From: Streptomyces sp. NRRL S-1022
Lineage (GTDB): Bacteria; Actinomycetota; Actinomycetes; Streptomycetales; Streptomycetaceae
Reading direction: 5' to 3'
Length of the DNA stretch: 64,000 nt
NCBI RefSeq assembly: GCF_000720135.1
Contig: NZ_JOIU01000016.1
Location: 248,001 to 312,000, forward strand
Shown here: positions 33,238 through 42,354 of the stretch, piece after piece
Position numbering within the stretch: the first letter of the stretch is position 1
Layout: the number at the start of each line of letters is the position of its first letter
The notes under the pieces: model-generated
The model's input: the letters and a program-made list of their open reading frames with translations, nothing else
Database searches by the model: none
Told to the model about the DNA's origin: nothing
Made by a program: the position numbers and the translations under genes

Positions 33238-33249
33238 CTACGCGCGTTA
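33238..33249. promoter_or_regulatory. Nucleoside-regulon palindrome, degenerate copy, before BMP gene
   Basis: TCTACGCGCGTTA keeps the left half-site and core of the CTACGCGCGTAG palindrome but has one half degenerate. It lies about 105 nt before the lipoprotein gene, next to TACGAT, a possible -10. Confidence 0.5.
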
Positions 33250-33354
33250 CGATGCCGCGAAGCCGACGCCGAAGGGGCGTCTCGGCCGGAGCACTGCAAA
33301 GGTGCTCACATCAAGCGCCGCCAAGGCGCTCAGGTCAGGTGAAGGAGCCTTCCC

Positions 33355-34410
33355 GTGCGCCGGGTAGCCAAGCTTTCCGCTGCGTGTCTCGCCTCCGCAG
33401 CTCTCGCACTGACTGCCACTGCCTGTGGCAGCACCTCCTCCGACAACGACAGCGGCTCGCCCGCTTCCGGTGACGGCAAGGGCGTCAAGGTCGGTCTCGC
33501 CTTCGACGTCGGCGGTCGTGGCGACCGCTCGTTCAACGACTCCGCCGCGCGCGGTGCCGACCAGGCCAAGAAGGAGTTCGGCGGTGACATCAAGGAGCTG
33601 ACCGCGAAGACCTCGGACACCGAGGCCGACCGCGAGCAGCGCCTGTCCGACCTGGCCGACGCGGGCTACAACCCGGTCATCGGTGTCGGCTACGCCTACG
33701 CCGCCTCCATGACCAAGGTCGCCGCGAAGTACCCGAAGACCACCTTCGGCATCGTCGACTCCGTGGTGAACGGCAAGAACGTCGACAGCATCACCTTCAC
33801 GGAGGAGCAGGGCTCCTACCTGGCCGGTGTCGCCGCCGCCTCGAAGACCAAGTCGCACCACGTCGGCTTCATCGGCGGTGTCGACGTCCCGCTGATCAAG
33901 AAGTTCGAGGCGGGCTTCGTCCAGGGTGTCAAGGACACCGACAAGAAGATCAAGGTCGACACGCAGTACCTGTCGCACGGCTCGGACACCTCCGGCTTCG
34001 CCAGCCCCGACAAGGGCAAGGAGGCCGCGCAGGGCATGCTCGACAACGGCGCGGACGTCATCTACACGGCGGCCGGCTCCTCCGGCAACGGCGCGATCGA
34101 GGCCGTCGCGGGCAAGAAGGGCGCCTGGGCGATCGGCGTGGACTCGGACCAGTACAACATCCCGGGTCTGAGCAAGTACAAGAACTCGATCCTGACCTCG
34201 ATGGTCAAGAACGTCGACGTCGGTGTCTACGACTTCGTCAAGTCGGTCCACGACGGCAAGCCGCTGACCGGCACCAACACCTACTCCCTCGCCAAGGACG
34301 GCGTCTCGCTGTCCAAGAGCGGCGGCTTCATCGACGACATCCAGGCCAAGCTGGACGCCGCGAAGAAGAAGATCGTCGACGGCTCGATCAAGGTCAAGAC
34401 CACCCCGTGA
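33355..34410 (+). CDS. BMP family nucleoside-binding lipoprotein of ABC transporter
   Basis: A 351-residue lipoprotein: signal peptide with lipobox TATACGS (Cys24), then the BMP/PnrA fold (VGLAFDVGGRGDRSFNDSAARGADQAKKEFG; DVIYTAAGSSGNGAIEAV; GVDSDQYNIPG). Family members bind purine and pyrimidine nucleosides outside the membrane and deliver them to the transporter encoded just downstream. The start is GTG at 33355 with AAGGAG 8 nt upstream. A nucleoside-type palindrome lies upstream, and another sits between it and the ATPase gene. Confidence 0.93.
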   Translation: MRRVAKLSAACLASAALALTATACGSTSSDNDSGSPASGDGKGVKVGLAFDVGGRGDRSFNDSAARGADQAKKEFGGDIKELTAKTSDTEADREQRLSDLADAGYNPVIGVGYAYAASMTKVAAKYPKTTFGIVDSVVNGKNVDSITFTEEQGSYLAGVAAASKTKSHHVGFIGGVDVPLIKKFEAGFVQGVKDTDKKIKVDTQYLSHGSDTSGFASPDKGKEAAQGMLDNGADVIYTAAGSSGNGAIEAVAGKKGAWAIGVDSDQYNIPGLSKYKNSILTSMVKNVDVGVYDFVKSVHDGKPLTGTNTYSLAKDGVSLSKSGGFIDDIQAKLDAAKKKIVDGSIKVKTTP

Positions 34411-34492
34411 CCTGACGGGTCCCGTCGGACCCAGGCTCGGCGCGGGGGCACCCTCCCAAAGCCCCCCGCCGAGCCGTAACAATGTGTCAACT

Positions 34493-34504
34493 CTACGCGT
34501 GTAG
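34493..34504. promoter_or_regulatory. Nucleoside-regulon palindrome before ABC ATPase gene
   Basis: CTACGCGTGTAG, one mismatch from the perfect palindrome. TAGCGT at 34521-34526 could be the -10, with the palindrome covering the -35 region (GTGTAG, 16-nt spacer). Confidence 0.7.
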
Positions 34505-34577
34505 CACGGAGTTGCCGCGCTAGCGTCGCCGACGCCTGCCCCCTCCCCGCAGCCCCTTTCCCCGAGGAGAGTGCGCC

Positions 34578-36137
34578 ATCAACGCGTCCAGCCCTCCCGC
34601 TGCCGTCGAACTGCGCGGCATCACCAAGCGTTTCCCCGGCGTCGTCGCCAACCGCGACATCGACATCACGGTCCGCACGGGCACCGTCCACGCCCTGTGC
34701 GGCGAGAACGGCGCCGGCAAGTCCACCCTGATGAAGATCCTCTACGGCATGCAGCAGCCGGACGAGGGCACCATCACCGTCAGTGGCGAACAGGTCGTCT
34801 TCCACAACCCCGGCGACGCCATCGCCCGCGGCATCGGCATGGTGCACCAGCACTTCATGCTCGCCGACAACCTCACCGTCCTGGAGAACGTCGTCCTCGG
34901 CGCGGAGAAGCTGCACGGCATCGGGGGCAAGGCGCGCGCCAGGATCAAGGAGATCTCCGACGCCTACGGCCTGGGCGTGCGGCCCGACGCCCTCGTGGAG
35001 GAGCTCGGTGTCGCCGACCGCCAGCGCGTGGAGATCCTGAAGGTCCTCTACCGCGGCGCCAAGACCCTCATCCTGGACGAGCCCACCGCCGTCCTCGTGC
35101 CGCAGGAGGTCGACGCGCTCTTCGACAACCTGCGCGAACTCAAGGCCGAGGGCCTCACCGTCATCTTCATCTCGCACAAGCTGGGCGAGGTGCTCTCCGT
35201 CGCCGACGAGATCACCGTCATCCGGCGCGGCACCACCGTCGGCACGGTCGACCCGCGCGGCACCACCCCCAAGCAGCTCGCCGAGCTGATGGTCGGCAGC
35301 GAACTGCCCACGCCGGAGACCCAGGAGTCCACCGTCACGGACGTCCCGATGCTGAAGCTGGACGGCCTGCACCTCGCGCAGACCGACCTCGACGGCGTCG
35401 AGCGGATCATCCTGGACGAGATCTCCTTCACCATCCACAAGGGCGAGGTCCTCGGCATCGCCGGCGTGGAGGGCAACGGCCAGTCCGAACTGGTCGAGGC
35501 CATCATGGGCATGCGGCACCCGGACGCCGGCGTCATCACGCTCGACGGCACCGACATCTCCCACGCCCCGACCCGCGACCGCCGCGAGTCCGGCATCGGC
35601 TACATCCCCGAGGACCGCCACCGCCACGGCCTGCTGCTCGAAGCACCGCTGTGGGAGAACCGCATCCTCGGCCACGTCACCGAGAAGCCCAACTCGCGCG
35701 GCGGACTGCTGGACCCCAAGGCGGCCCGCGCCGACACCCAGCGGATCGTCGAGGCCTACGACGTCCGCACCCCCGGCATCGACGTCACCGCCGCCTCCCT
35801 GTCCGGCGGCAACCAGCAGAAGCTGATCGTCGGCCGCGAGATGAGCCACAACCCCAAGCTGCTCATCGCCGCCCACCCCACCCGCGGTGTGGACGTCGGC
35901 GCGCAGGCGGCCATCTGGGACTACATCCGCGAGGCCCGCCGCGAGGGCCTGGCCGTGCTGCTGATCTCGGCCGACCTGGACGAGCTGATCGGGCTTTCCG
36001 ACACCCTGCGGGTGATGTACCGCGGCCGCCTGGTCGCCGACGCCGACCCCGCCACGATCACCCCCGAGGAGCTGGGCTCCGCCATGACGGGTGCGGCCAC
36101 CGGCCACCTGGAGCACACAGAGGACGACGAGCGATGA
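34578..36137 (+). CDS. Nucleoside ABC transporter ATPase, apparent ATC start
   Basis: A roughly 519-residue protein with two ABC domains: Walker A GENGAGKST (residues 42-50), Walker B TLILDEPTA, and a second, degenerate GVEGNGQSE with LSGGNQQK and a Walker B-like LLIAAHPTRGVDVG, as in sugar/nucleoside importers. No ATG, GTG or TTG exists in frame between the stop at 34521 and the ATG at 34731, which would delete the first Walker A. The family N-terminus (AVELRGITKRFPGVVAN) begins right after ATC 34578, which has GAGGAG 8 nt upstream. ATC is therefore the likely start. Confidence 0.9.
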   Translation: MNASSPPAAVELRGITKRFPGVVANRDIDITVRTGTVHALCGENGAGKSTLMKILYGMQQPDEGTITVSGEQVVFHNPGDAIARGIGMVHQHFMLADNLTVLENVVLGAEKLHGIGGKARARIKEISDAYGLGVRPDALVEELGVADRQRVEILKVLYRGAKTLILDEPTAVLVPQEVDALFDNLRELKAEGLTVIFISHKLGEVLSVADEITVIRRGTTVGTVDPRGTTPKQLAELMVGSELPTPETQESTVTDVPMLKLDGLHLAQTDLDGVERIILDEISFTIHKGEVLGIAGVEGNGQSELVEAIMGMRHPDAGVITLDGTDISHAPTRDRRESGIGYIPEDRHRHGLLLEAPLWENRILGHVTEKPNSRGGLLDPKAARADTQRIVEAYDVRTPGIDVTAASLSGGNQQKLIVGREMSHNPKLLIAAHPTRGVDVGAQAAIWDYIREARREGLAVLLISADLDELIGLSDTLRVMYRGRLVADADPATITPEELGSAMTGAATGHLEHTEDDER

Positions 36138-37261
36138 ACAAGCTGACCTCACGGATCGACAAGGAGCGGCTGCTCCTCGGGATCGCCGCCCCCCTGCTGG
36201 CGGTCGTCGCCGCGCTCCTCGTCACCACCCTGGTGATCCTCGCGACCGGCAAGAACCCCGGCGACGCCTTCAGCGACATGGTGACCTACGGCTTCGCCAG
36301 CGACAGCCAGGTCTACATCCTCAACAAGGCGACGACGTACTACCTCGCGGGCGTCGCGGTGGCCATCGGCTTCCGCATGAACCTGTTCAACATCGGTGTC
36401 GACGGCCAGTACCGGCTCGCCGCGTTCATCGCCGCCGTGCTCGGCGGGGCGCTCACCGTGCCCGGCTGGATCGCCATCCCGCTGATCATCCTCTGCGCCA
36501 TGGCGACTGGCGCCTTGTGGGCGTCCATCGCCGGCATCCTCAAGGTGACCCGGGGCGTCAGCGAGGTCATCTCGACCATCATGCTGAACTCGATCGCCAC
36601 CGCGATCATCGCCTACCTGCTGCAGCCCGGGAAGCTCGGCCAGCTGGACCAGGCCGGCACCCTGGTCTCCACCAAGCCGCTGCCGTCCTCCTCGTACTTC
36701 TTCAGCTTCGACACCGGCCCGGCCGGCGAGCTGTGGGGCTTCATCGTCATCGCGGTGATCGTCGGCATCGCGTACTGGTTCGTGCTCGGCCGCACCCGCT
36801 TCGGCTTCGACCTGCGCACCGTCGGGCAGTCCGAGAGCGCCGCCGCTGCGAGCGGTGTCTCGGTGAAGAAGATGGTCGCCACCAGCATGATCATCTCCGG
36901 TGCGGTGGCCGGTCTGATCGGCATGCCGACCCTGCTGAACGACAGCCACCAGTTCAGCAACGACTTCCCGGCCGGCATCGGCTTCACCGGCATCGCCATC
37001 GCGCTGCTCGGCCGCAACCACCCGATCGGCATCGCGCTCGGCGCCCTGCTCTGGGGCTTCCTGGAGCGCACCACCAACCACCTGGAATTCCAGGGCTACG
37101 ACAAGGAAATCCTCGGCGTCATCCAGGGCGTCATCGTGCTGTGCGTCGTCATCGCCTACGAGGTCGTGCGCCGCTACGGCCTCAAGCGCCAGCAGCAGCG
37201 CGTCGGCGCCGAACTCGCCGCCCAGGCCGCCGCCCCGACGAAGAAGCAGGAGGTGGCGTGA
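36134..37261 (+). CDS. Nucleoside ABC transporter permease 1
   Basis: A 375-residue permease of the BPD_transp_2 class with 8-10 helices. Conserved parts are GFRMNLFNIGVDGQYRLAAF, VTRGVSEVISTIMLNSIATAI, FGFDLRTVGQSESAAAASGV and FTGIAIALLGRNHPIGIALGAL. The start ATG overlaps the ATPase stop (ATGA), and its stop overlaps the next start, so the operon is tightly coupled. With permease 2 it forms the membrane channel for nucleosides. Confidence 0.95.
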   Translation: MNKLTSRIDKERLLLGIAAPLLAVVAALLVTTLVILATGKNPGDAFSDMVTYGFASDSQVYILNKATTYYLAGVAVAIGFRMNLFNIGVDGQYRLAAFIAAVLGGALTVPGWIAIPLIILCAMATGALWASIAGILKVTRGVSEVISTIMLNSIATAIIAYLLQPGKLGQLDQAGTLVSTKPLPSSSYFFSFDTGPAGELWGFIVIAVIVGIAYWFVLGRTRFGFDLRTVGQSESAAAASGVSVKKMVATSMIISGAVAGLIGMPTLLNDSHQFSNDFPAGIGFTGIAIALLGRNHPIGIALGALLWGFLERTTNHLEFQGYDKEILGVIQGVIVLCVVIAYEVVRRYGLKRQQQRVGAELAAQAAAPTKKQEVA

Positions 37262-38547
37262 TGACTGCCACGATGACCGACGCGCCGCCGCCGGCGGCCC
37301 CCAAGGCGGCGGACGCGCCGCAGCGCTCGGGCCGTTCCCTCGGCCTGATCCTCATGATCGTCGCGGGCGCGCTGCTGCTGCTGGCCGCGGTCCGCGTCAT
37401 CACCGGCGCGAACCAGCTCGACTCCGCCGGACAGGTCGCCGCCGCGCTCGGCCTCGCCGTGCCGATCGGCCTCGCCGGACTCGCCGGCCTGTGGTCCGAG
37501 CGGGCGGGCGTGGTCAACATCGGCCTCGAAGGCATGATGATCCTCGGCACCTTCGGCGCCGGCTGGATCGGCTGGCAGTCCAGCCCCTGGCTCGGCCTGC
37601 TGTGCGGCATCGGCTTCGGTGTCGTCGGCGGCCTGGTGCACGCCGTCGCCACCGTCACCTTCGGCGTCGACCACATCGTCTCCGGTGTCGCCGTCAACCT
37701 GCTCGCGCTCGGCGCCACCCAGTACCTCGCGAAGCTGTTCTTCGCCGGCGGCAAGGCCGCGGAGGCGGGCGGCAACCCCAAGCAGTCCCCGCCCGCGGAC
37801 ACGCTGCCCGACATCACCGTCCCCGGCCTCTCCGACGGCCTCGCCTCGATCGAGAAGCACCACTGGTTCCTGGTCTCCGACCTCGCCGGCATCATCGGCG
37901 GTCTGATCACCAACCTGTCCGTGGTGACCATCCTGGCCGTGGTGCTGTTCGTCGCCAGCTGGTGGCTGCTGTGGCGCACCCCGTTCGGGCTGCGGCTGCG
38001 TTCCTGCGGTGAGAACCCGGTCGCCGCGGAGTCCCTCGGCGTCAACGTCTACCGGTACAAGTACGCGGCCGTGGCCGTCTCCGGCGGCCTCGCCGGCCTC
38101 GGCGGCGCGTTCCTGGCGCTGGTCACCTCGCACACCTACCTGGAGGGCCAGACCGGCGGGCGCGGCTACATCGGTCTCGCCGCGATGATCTTCGGTAACT
38201 GGCGCCCGGGCGGGCTGGCCATGGGCGCGGGCCTGTTCGGCTACTCCGACGCGCTCCAGCTGCGCAACGGCGGTGTGACCGTCCACGCCCTGCTGCTGCT
38301 CCTGGTCGTCCTGCTCGCGCTGCTGGCCGGCTGGAAGCTGTACAAGAAGGCCCTGGTGCAGGGTGTGGTCAGCGCCGTCATGGCCGCGCTGGTCCTGGTC
38401 TGGTACCTGCTCACCGACGAGGTCCCGAGCGACTTCGTGGGCGCCACCCCGTACGTCGTCACGCTGCTCGTGCTGTCGCTGTCCGCGCAGCGCCTGCGGA
38501 TGCCCAAGGCGGACGGCATGCGGTACCGGAAGGGCCAGGGCAAGTGA
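37261..38547 (+). CDS. Nucleoside ABC transporter permease 2
   Basis: A 428-residue permease of the same class: RAGVVNIGLEGMMILGTFGAGW, FGVDHIVSGVAVNLLALGATQYL, FGLRLRSCGENPVAAESLGVNVYRYKY, GRGYIGLAAMIFGNWRPGGLAMGAGLFG. The Pro/Ala-rich N-terminus (about 20 residues) and an extended loop (residues 160-195) make it longer than permease 1. ATG at 37261 shares one base with the previous stop; the stop overlaps the cytidine deaminase start as GTGA. Confidence 0.95.
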   Translation: MTATMTDAPPPAAPKAADAPQRSGRSLGLILMIVAGALLLLAAVRVITGANQLDSAGQVAAALGLAVPIGLAGLAGLWSERAGVVNIGLEGMMILGTFGAGWIGWQSSPWLGLLCGIGFGVVGGLVHAVATVTFGVDHIVSGVAVNLLALGATQYLAKLFFAGGKAAEAGGNPKQSPPADTLPDITVPGLSDGLASIEKHHWFLVSDLAGIIGGLITNLSVVTILAVVLFVASWWLLWRTPFGLRLRSCGENPVAAESLGVNVYRYKYAAVAVSGGLAGLGGAFLALVTSHTYLEGQTGGRGYIGLAAMIFGNWRPGGLAMGAGLFGYSDALQLRNGGVTVHALLLLLVVLLALLAGWKLYKKALVQGVVSAVMAALVLVWYLLTDEVPSDFVGATPYVVTLLVLSLSAQRLRMPKADGMRYRKGQGK

Positions 38548-38945
38548 CGCCGGGAGCCGAGTTCGACTGGGAGCCGCTGCGCGCCGAGGCACGCGAGGCC
38601 ATGACGCACGCCTACGCCCCCTACTCGGGCTACCCGGTCGGCGTGGCCGCCCTCGTCGACGACGGCCGCACCGTCACCGGCTGCAACGTCGAGAACGCCT
38701 CCTACGGCATCGGCCTGTGCGCCGAGTGCGGTCTGGTCTCCCAGCTCCAGCGCACGGGCGGCGGCCGGCTGACGCACTTCACCTGTGTCGACGGCACCGG
38801 CGCCCTGCTCGTCCCGTGCGGGCGGTGCCGCCAGCTGCTCTACGAGTTCGGCGGCCCGGACCTGCTCCTGGACACCCCCGCGGGGGTCCTCCCGCTCTCC
38901 GAGATGCTGCCCCAGGCCTTCGGCCCGGGCCATCTCACCCAGTAA
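38544..38945 (+). CDS. cdd: Cytidine deaminase
   Basis: A 133-residue zinc enzyme converting cytidine and deoxycytidine to uridine and deoxyuridine. Zinc ligands and the catalytic Glu are in GLCAECGLV and VPCGRCRQLLYEF; the substrate-binding GCNVENASYG is present. GTG at 38544 overlaps the permease stop, so it is made with the transporter. Products feed thymidine/uridine phosphorylase, encoded next. Confidence 0.95.
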   Translation: MTPGAEFDWEPLRAEAREAMTHAYAPYSGYPVGVAALVDDGRTVTGCNVENASYGIGLCAECGLVSQLQRTGGGRLTHFTCVDGTGALLVPCGRCRQLLYEFGGPDLLLDTPAGVLPLSEMLPQAFGPGHLTQ

Positions 38946-38953
38946 CGCCGTAC

Positions 38954-38982
38954 GGCCCCCCTGCCCCGCTCGCAGGGGGGCC
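38954..38982. terminator. Hairpin between cdd and deoA
   Basis: GGCCCCCCTG (38954-38963) pairs perfectly with CAGGGGGGCC (38973-38982). It can limit transcription into deoA or mark a separate promoter. Confidence 0.7.
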
Positions 38983-39018
38983 GCGCACTTCGCACCTCCC
39001 GGAAGGAAGCCCCCAGCC

Positions 39019-40302
39019 ATGGCCATGGACGCCATCTCCGTCATCCGCACCAAGCGGGACCGCGGCGAGCTGACCGACGAGCAGATCGACTGGGTCATCG
39101 ACGCCTACACCCGCGGCGAGGTCGCCGACGAGCAGATGTCCGCGCTCGCCATGGCGATCCTGCTGAACGGCATGAACCGCCGCGAGATCGCCCGCTGGAC
39201 CGCGGCCATGATCGCCTCCGGCGAGCGCATGGACTTCTCCTCGCTGTCCCGCCCGACGGCCGACAAGCACTCCACCGGCGGCGTCGGCGACAAGATCACG
39301 CTGCCCCTGGCCCCGCTCGTCGCGGCCTGCGGCGCGGCCGTCCCCCAGCTCTCCGGCCGGGGCCTCGGCCACACCGGCGGCACCCTGGACAAGCTGGAGT
39401 CGGTCCCCGGCTGGCGCGCCCTGCTCTCCAACGAGGAGATGCTGCACGTGCTGGACACCACGGGCGCGGTGATCTGCGCGGCGGGCGACGGCCTGGCCCC
39501 CGCGGACAAGAAGCTGTACGCCCTGCGCGACGTCACCGGCACGGTCGAGGCGATCCCGCTGATCGCCTCCTCGATCATGTCGAAGAAGATCGCCGAGGGC
39601 ACCGGCTCCCTGGTCCTGGACGTGAAGGTGGGCACGGGCGCCTTCATGAAGACCATCGAGGACGCCCGGGAGCTGGCGTCCACGATGGTGGGCCTCGGCA
39701 CCGACCACGGCGTGAAGACCGTCGCGCTGCTGACGGACATGTCCACCCCGCTCGGCCTGACCGCGGGCAACGCCCTGGAGGTCCGCGAGTCGGTCGAGGT
39801 CCTGGCCGGCGGCGGCCCCGCGGACGTCGTGGAACTGACCATCGCCCTGGCCCGCGAGATGCTCGACGCGGCGGGCGTCAAGGACGCCGACCCCGCGAAG
39901 GCCCTCGCCGACGGCTCGGCGATGGACGTCTGGCGCCGGATGATCGCCGCGCAGGGCGGCGACCCGGACGCGCCGCTGCCCACGGCGAAGGAGCAGCACG
40001 TCGTCAAGGCCCCGTCCTCCGGCGTCCTGACCCGCCTGGACGCGTACGGCATCGGGGTCGGTGCCTGGCGCCTGGGCGCCGGCCGGGCCCGCAAGGAGGA
40101 CCCGGTGCAGGCGGGCGCGGGCATCGAGCTGCACGCCAAGCCGGGCGACACGGTCACCGAGGGCCAGCCCCTGCTGACCCTGCACACCGACACCTCGGAG
40201 CGCTTCGACTACGCCCTCCAGGCGGTGGCGGACTCCTACGACATCGCGGCCCCCGGCACGGCCTTCACGGCCTCGCCGGTGGTGCTGGAACGTATCGCCT
40301 GA
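39019..40302 (+). CDS. deoA: Thymidine phosphorylase
   Basis: A 427-residue enzyme splitting thymidine (and deoxyuridine) with phosphate into base and deoxyribose-1-phosphate. It has the family signature SGRGLGHTGGTLDKLESVPGW, KHSTGGVGDKITLPLAPLVAACGAAVPQ and the Lys-rich SSIMSKKIAEGTGSLVLDVKVG. ATG at 39019 has GGAAGGAAG 9 nt upstream. It follows cdd by 73 nt with a hairpin between. Its product is converted by the mutase at 59016 and DeoC at 56890. Confidence 0.96.
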   Translation: MAMDAISVIRTKRDRGELTDEQIDWVIDAYTRGEVADEQMSALAMAILLNGMNRREIARWTAAMIASGERMDFSSLSRPTADKHSTGGVGDKITLPLAPLVAACGAAVPQLSGRGLGHTGGTLDKLESVPGWRALLSNEEMLHVLDTTGAVICAAGDGLAPADKKLYALRDVTGTVEAIPLIASSIMSKKIAEGTGSLVLDVKVGTGAFMKTIEDARELASTMVGLGTDHGVKTVALLTDMSTPLGLTAGNALEVRESVEVLAGGGPADVVELTIALAREMLDAAGVKDADPAKALADGSAMDVWRRMIAAQGGDPDAPLPTAKEQHVVKAPSSGVLTRLDAYGIGVGAWRLGAGRARKEDPVQAGAGIELHAKPGDTVTEGQPLLTLHTDTSERFDYALQAVADSYDIAAPGTAFTASPVVLERIA

Positions 40303-40324
40303 CCTGCAGTTTCCTCATTCGGGT

Positions 40325-40358
40325 GAACGGGACCGGTGGACCTCCGCCGGTCCCGTTC
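40325..40358. terminator. Terminator after deoA
   Basis: GAACGGGACCGG (40325-40336) pairs perfectly with CCGGTCCCGTTC (40347-40358). Confidence 0.8.
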
Positions 40359-40397
40359 GGCATGCTGGGATCGGTGACGCACCGATAGGAGACCGCC

Positions 40398-40982
40398 ATG
40401 AGCGCACTCACCGTGAGCCACGACCCCGAGCAGGGCTGGGACGACCTCGTCCGGTTCTGGGAGGAGATGGAGTGGCCCGAGGGCAGCAAGGTGGAGATCA
40501 TCGAGGGGATCGTCACCGTGTCACCTGCTCCCGCCTACCGTCACAACCTGATCGCCGAGGGTATTCAGCGTCGCCTCTACTCCGTGATTCCGGACGACTG
40601 GGGAATCTTCCAGACGCTGGCCATTTCGGTGCCGTCGCGTCTGGGCATGCTTATCCCGGACCTTGTGGTGGCTCCCCGGCAGGAGCGACCGGAGTCGGAC
40701 TCCCACCTCCCCGCCGCCCTCGCCGAACTCGTCGTCGAGGTGACCTCCAAGTCCAACGCCGGCCACGACCGCGTCAGCAAGCCCGCCGCCTACGCCACCG
40801 CGGGCATCCCGCTGTACCTCCTGGTCGACCGCTGGGCGCCCGGCGGACCCACCGTGACGCTCTACGGGGAGCCGAAGGGCGACGTCTACCGCGTCCTCAA
40901 GGCGGTCAAGTTCGGCGACCCCGTCGAGCTGCCGGAGCCGTTCGGCCTCACCCTCGACACGGGCGAGTTCCCCGTCGACTGA
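40398..40982 (+). CDS. Uma2 family restriction-endonuclease-like protein
   Basis: A 194-residue protein of the Uma2 (DUF820) family: PEGSKVEIIEGIVTVSPAPAYRHNLIAEGI, LIPDLVVAP and LVVEVTSKSNAGHDRVSKPAAYATAGIPLYLLVD. The PD-(D/E)XK-like core is visible as Asp in PDLVV and Glu-Val-Thr in VVEVTSKS. Such genes are common and multicopy in Streptomyces; the role is not known. ATG at 40398 has AGGAG upstream. It stands alone after the deoA terminator. Confidence 0.92.
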   Translation: MSALTVSHDPEQGWDDLVRFWEEMEWPEGSKVEIIEGIVTVSPAPAYRHNLIAEGIQRRLYSVIPDDWGIFQTLAISVPSRLGMLIPDLVVAPRQERPESDSHLPAALAELVVEVTSKSNAGHDRVSKPAAYATAGIPLYLLVDRWAPGGPTVTLYGEPKGDVYRVLKAVKFGDPVELPEPFGLTLDTGEFPVD

Positions 40983-40989
40983 CCCGGCG

Positions 40990-41910
40990 TCACCCCAGCA
41001 CCGTCGCCACCCCCACCAGCACCGGTACGGACACCACCGTCGACAGGAGCACCGACTCGCGGGCCAGGGACTCGGCGACGTGGTAGCGGCTGGCGTACGT
41101 GAAGAGGTTCTGGGCGCCGGGGAGGGCCGCGGTCACCACCGTGTCCAGCAGGGCGTGCCCGTGCAGGCCGAACACGCACCGGGCCAGCGTCCAGGCGACC
41201 AGCGGCTGGCCCAGCGACTTCAGCGCGACGGACAGCAGCACCAGCCGGCTGTCCCGCCCCCGGCCGGGTGCCGGGTTGCCGTGCAGGGACATGCCGAAGG
41301 CCAGCAGGGCCGCCGGGACGGACATGCCGGCGAGCGCGGTCAGCGGGTTCAGGAGCGGACCGGGCAGCTGCCAGCCCGCCGCCGACACCAGCACTCCCGA
41401 CAGCGAGCCCACCGCGACCGGATTCCGCAGCGGGATCAGCAGGCGCCGCCCCACCGTGCCCTTCCCGCCCGTGCCGGACAGGTCCAGCACGGTGAGCGCG
41501 ACCGGGGTGACCAGGACGACCTGGAAGAGCAGTACCGGCGCCACCAGGGACGCGTCGCCCAGCACGTACGCGGCGATCGGGATGCCGAGGTTGCCCGAGT
41601 TGACGTACCCCGAGCACAGCGCGCCGATCGTCGTCCGGCCCACCCCCCACCGCCGTACCGCGCCGGCCGCGACGAAGACCCCCGCGACCACGGCCGTACT
41701 GAGCGCCGTCACCAGCAGCCGGCTGGAGAAGAGGACCGACAGGTCGGCCCGCGCGAGCGTGGTGAACAGCAGCGCGGGCCCGGCCAGCGTGAAGGCCAGC
41801 CGTGTCAGCACCTCCCCGCCCTGCGCGCCGAGCGTCCCGCACCGACCGAGCACATAGCCCACCCCGATGACGACCGCGATCACCGCGAACCCGCTCAGCA
41901 CCCCCGCCAT
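40990..41910 (-). CDS. AEC family transporter (auxin efflux carrier-like)
   Basis: A 306-residue permease with ten hydrophobic helices in two halves: YVNSGNLGIPIAAYVLGDAS in the first unwound region and AALPGAQNLFTYASRYHVAE in the second, both typical of AEC carriers. The substrate is unknown; malate, malonate and auxin-like acids occur in the family. ATG at 41910 is preferred to 41940 because the helix begins there. It converges on the Uma2 gene with a 7-nt gap. Confidence 0.88.
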   Translation of the reverse strand: MAGVLSGFAVIAVVIGVGYVLGRCGTLGAQGGEVLTRLAFTLAGPALLFTTLARADLSVLFSSRLLVTALSTAVVAGVFVAAGAVRRWGVGRTTIGALCSGYVNSGNLGIPIAAYVLGDASLVAPVLLFQVVLVTPVALTVLDLSGTGGKGTVGRRLLIPLRNPVAVGSLSGVLVSAAGWQLPGPLLNPLTALAGMSVPAALLAFGMSLHGNPAPGRGRDSRLVLLSVALKSLGQPLVAWTLARCVFGLHGHALLDTVVTAALPGAQNLFTYASRYHVAESLARESVLLSTVVSVPVLVGVATVLG

Positions 41911-41967
41911 GGCGCCAACCCTGCGAGGAGGCACGGGCACAGGTCAATGTGATCTCCGGCGCCCGCG

Positions 41968-42354
41968 ATGAGTTCCGCCCGCCCCGCCGGTCTACCGCAC
42001 GTGAATGCCGAGACCCCCGCCGTGCTGGTGCTGCCCGGGCCCGTCCGCCGGGACGAGGTGCCCGGGCTGTGTGCCCGGGTGCGAGCCCTGCTGGAGGGGG
42101 GCGCGGCCGGGGTGGTCGTGTGCGATGTGGGCGGGCTCGGACCACCGGGGCTGGCGGCCGTCGACCTGCTGGCCCGGCTGGAGCTGACCGCCCGCCGGGC
42201 CGGCGGGCGGATTTGGCTGCGGGACGCCGACCCCGCGCTACACGCCCTTCTCGGCCTCGTCGGGCTCCGCTTCCAGGTGGAGGGGCAGGTCGAAGAGCGG
42301 GAACCACCGCTGGGTGTCGAGGAAGCAGTGGAAGCCGGTGATCCGGCCGTCTGA
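41968..42354 (+). CDS. STAS domain protein (anti-anti-sigma-like)
   Basis: A 128-residue protein with a STAS-type core: PAVLVLPGPVRRDEVPGLCARVRALLEGG, VVVCDVGGLGPPGLAAVDLLARLELTARRAGGRIWLRDAD and LHALLGLVGL. The usual phosphorylated Ser is not at its normal place (GLGPPGL). Its last 117 nt overlap the 3' end of the convergent sigma gene. ATG at 41968; GTG at 42001 is an alternative with the domain starting just after. A role in sigma regulation is possible but not shown. Confidence 0.75.
   Translation: MSSARPAGLPHVNAETPAVLVLPGPVRRDEVPGLCARVRALLEGGAAGVVVCDVGGLGPPGLAAVDLLARLELTARRAGGRIWLRDADPALHALLGLVGLRFQVEGQVEEREPPLGVEEAVEAGDPAV

Noticed and set aside
34571..37261. Long plus-strand frame overlapping the ABC ATPase gene
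   Set aside because: It is an out-of-frame reading of the ATPase (Arg/His/Pro-rich) that runs into the real permease 1 frame. Only the ATPase frame at 34578 and the permease at 36134 are supported.
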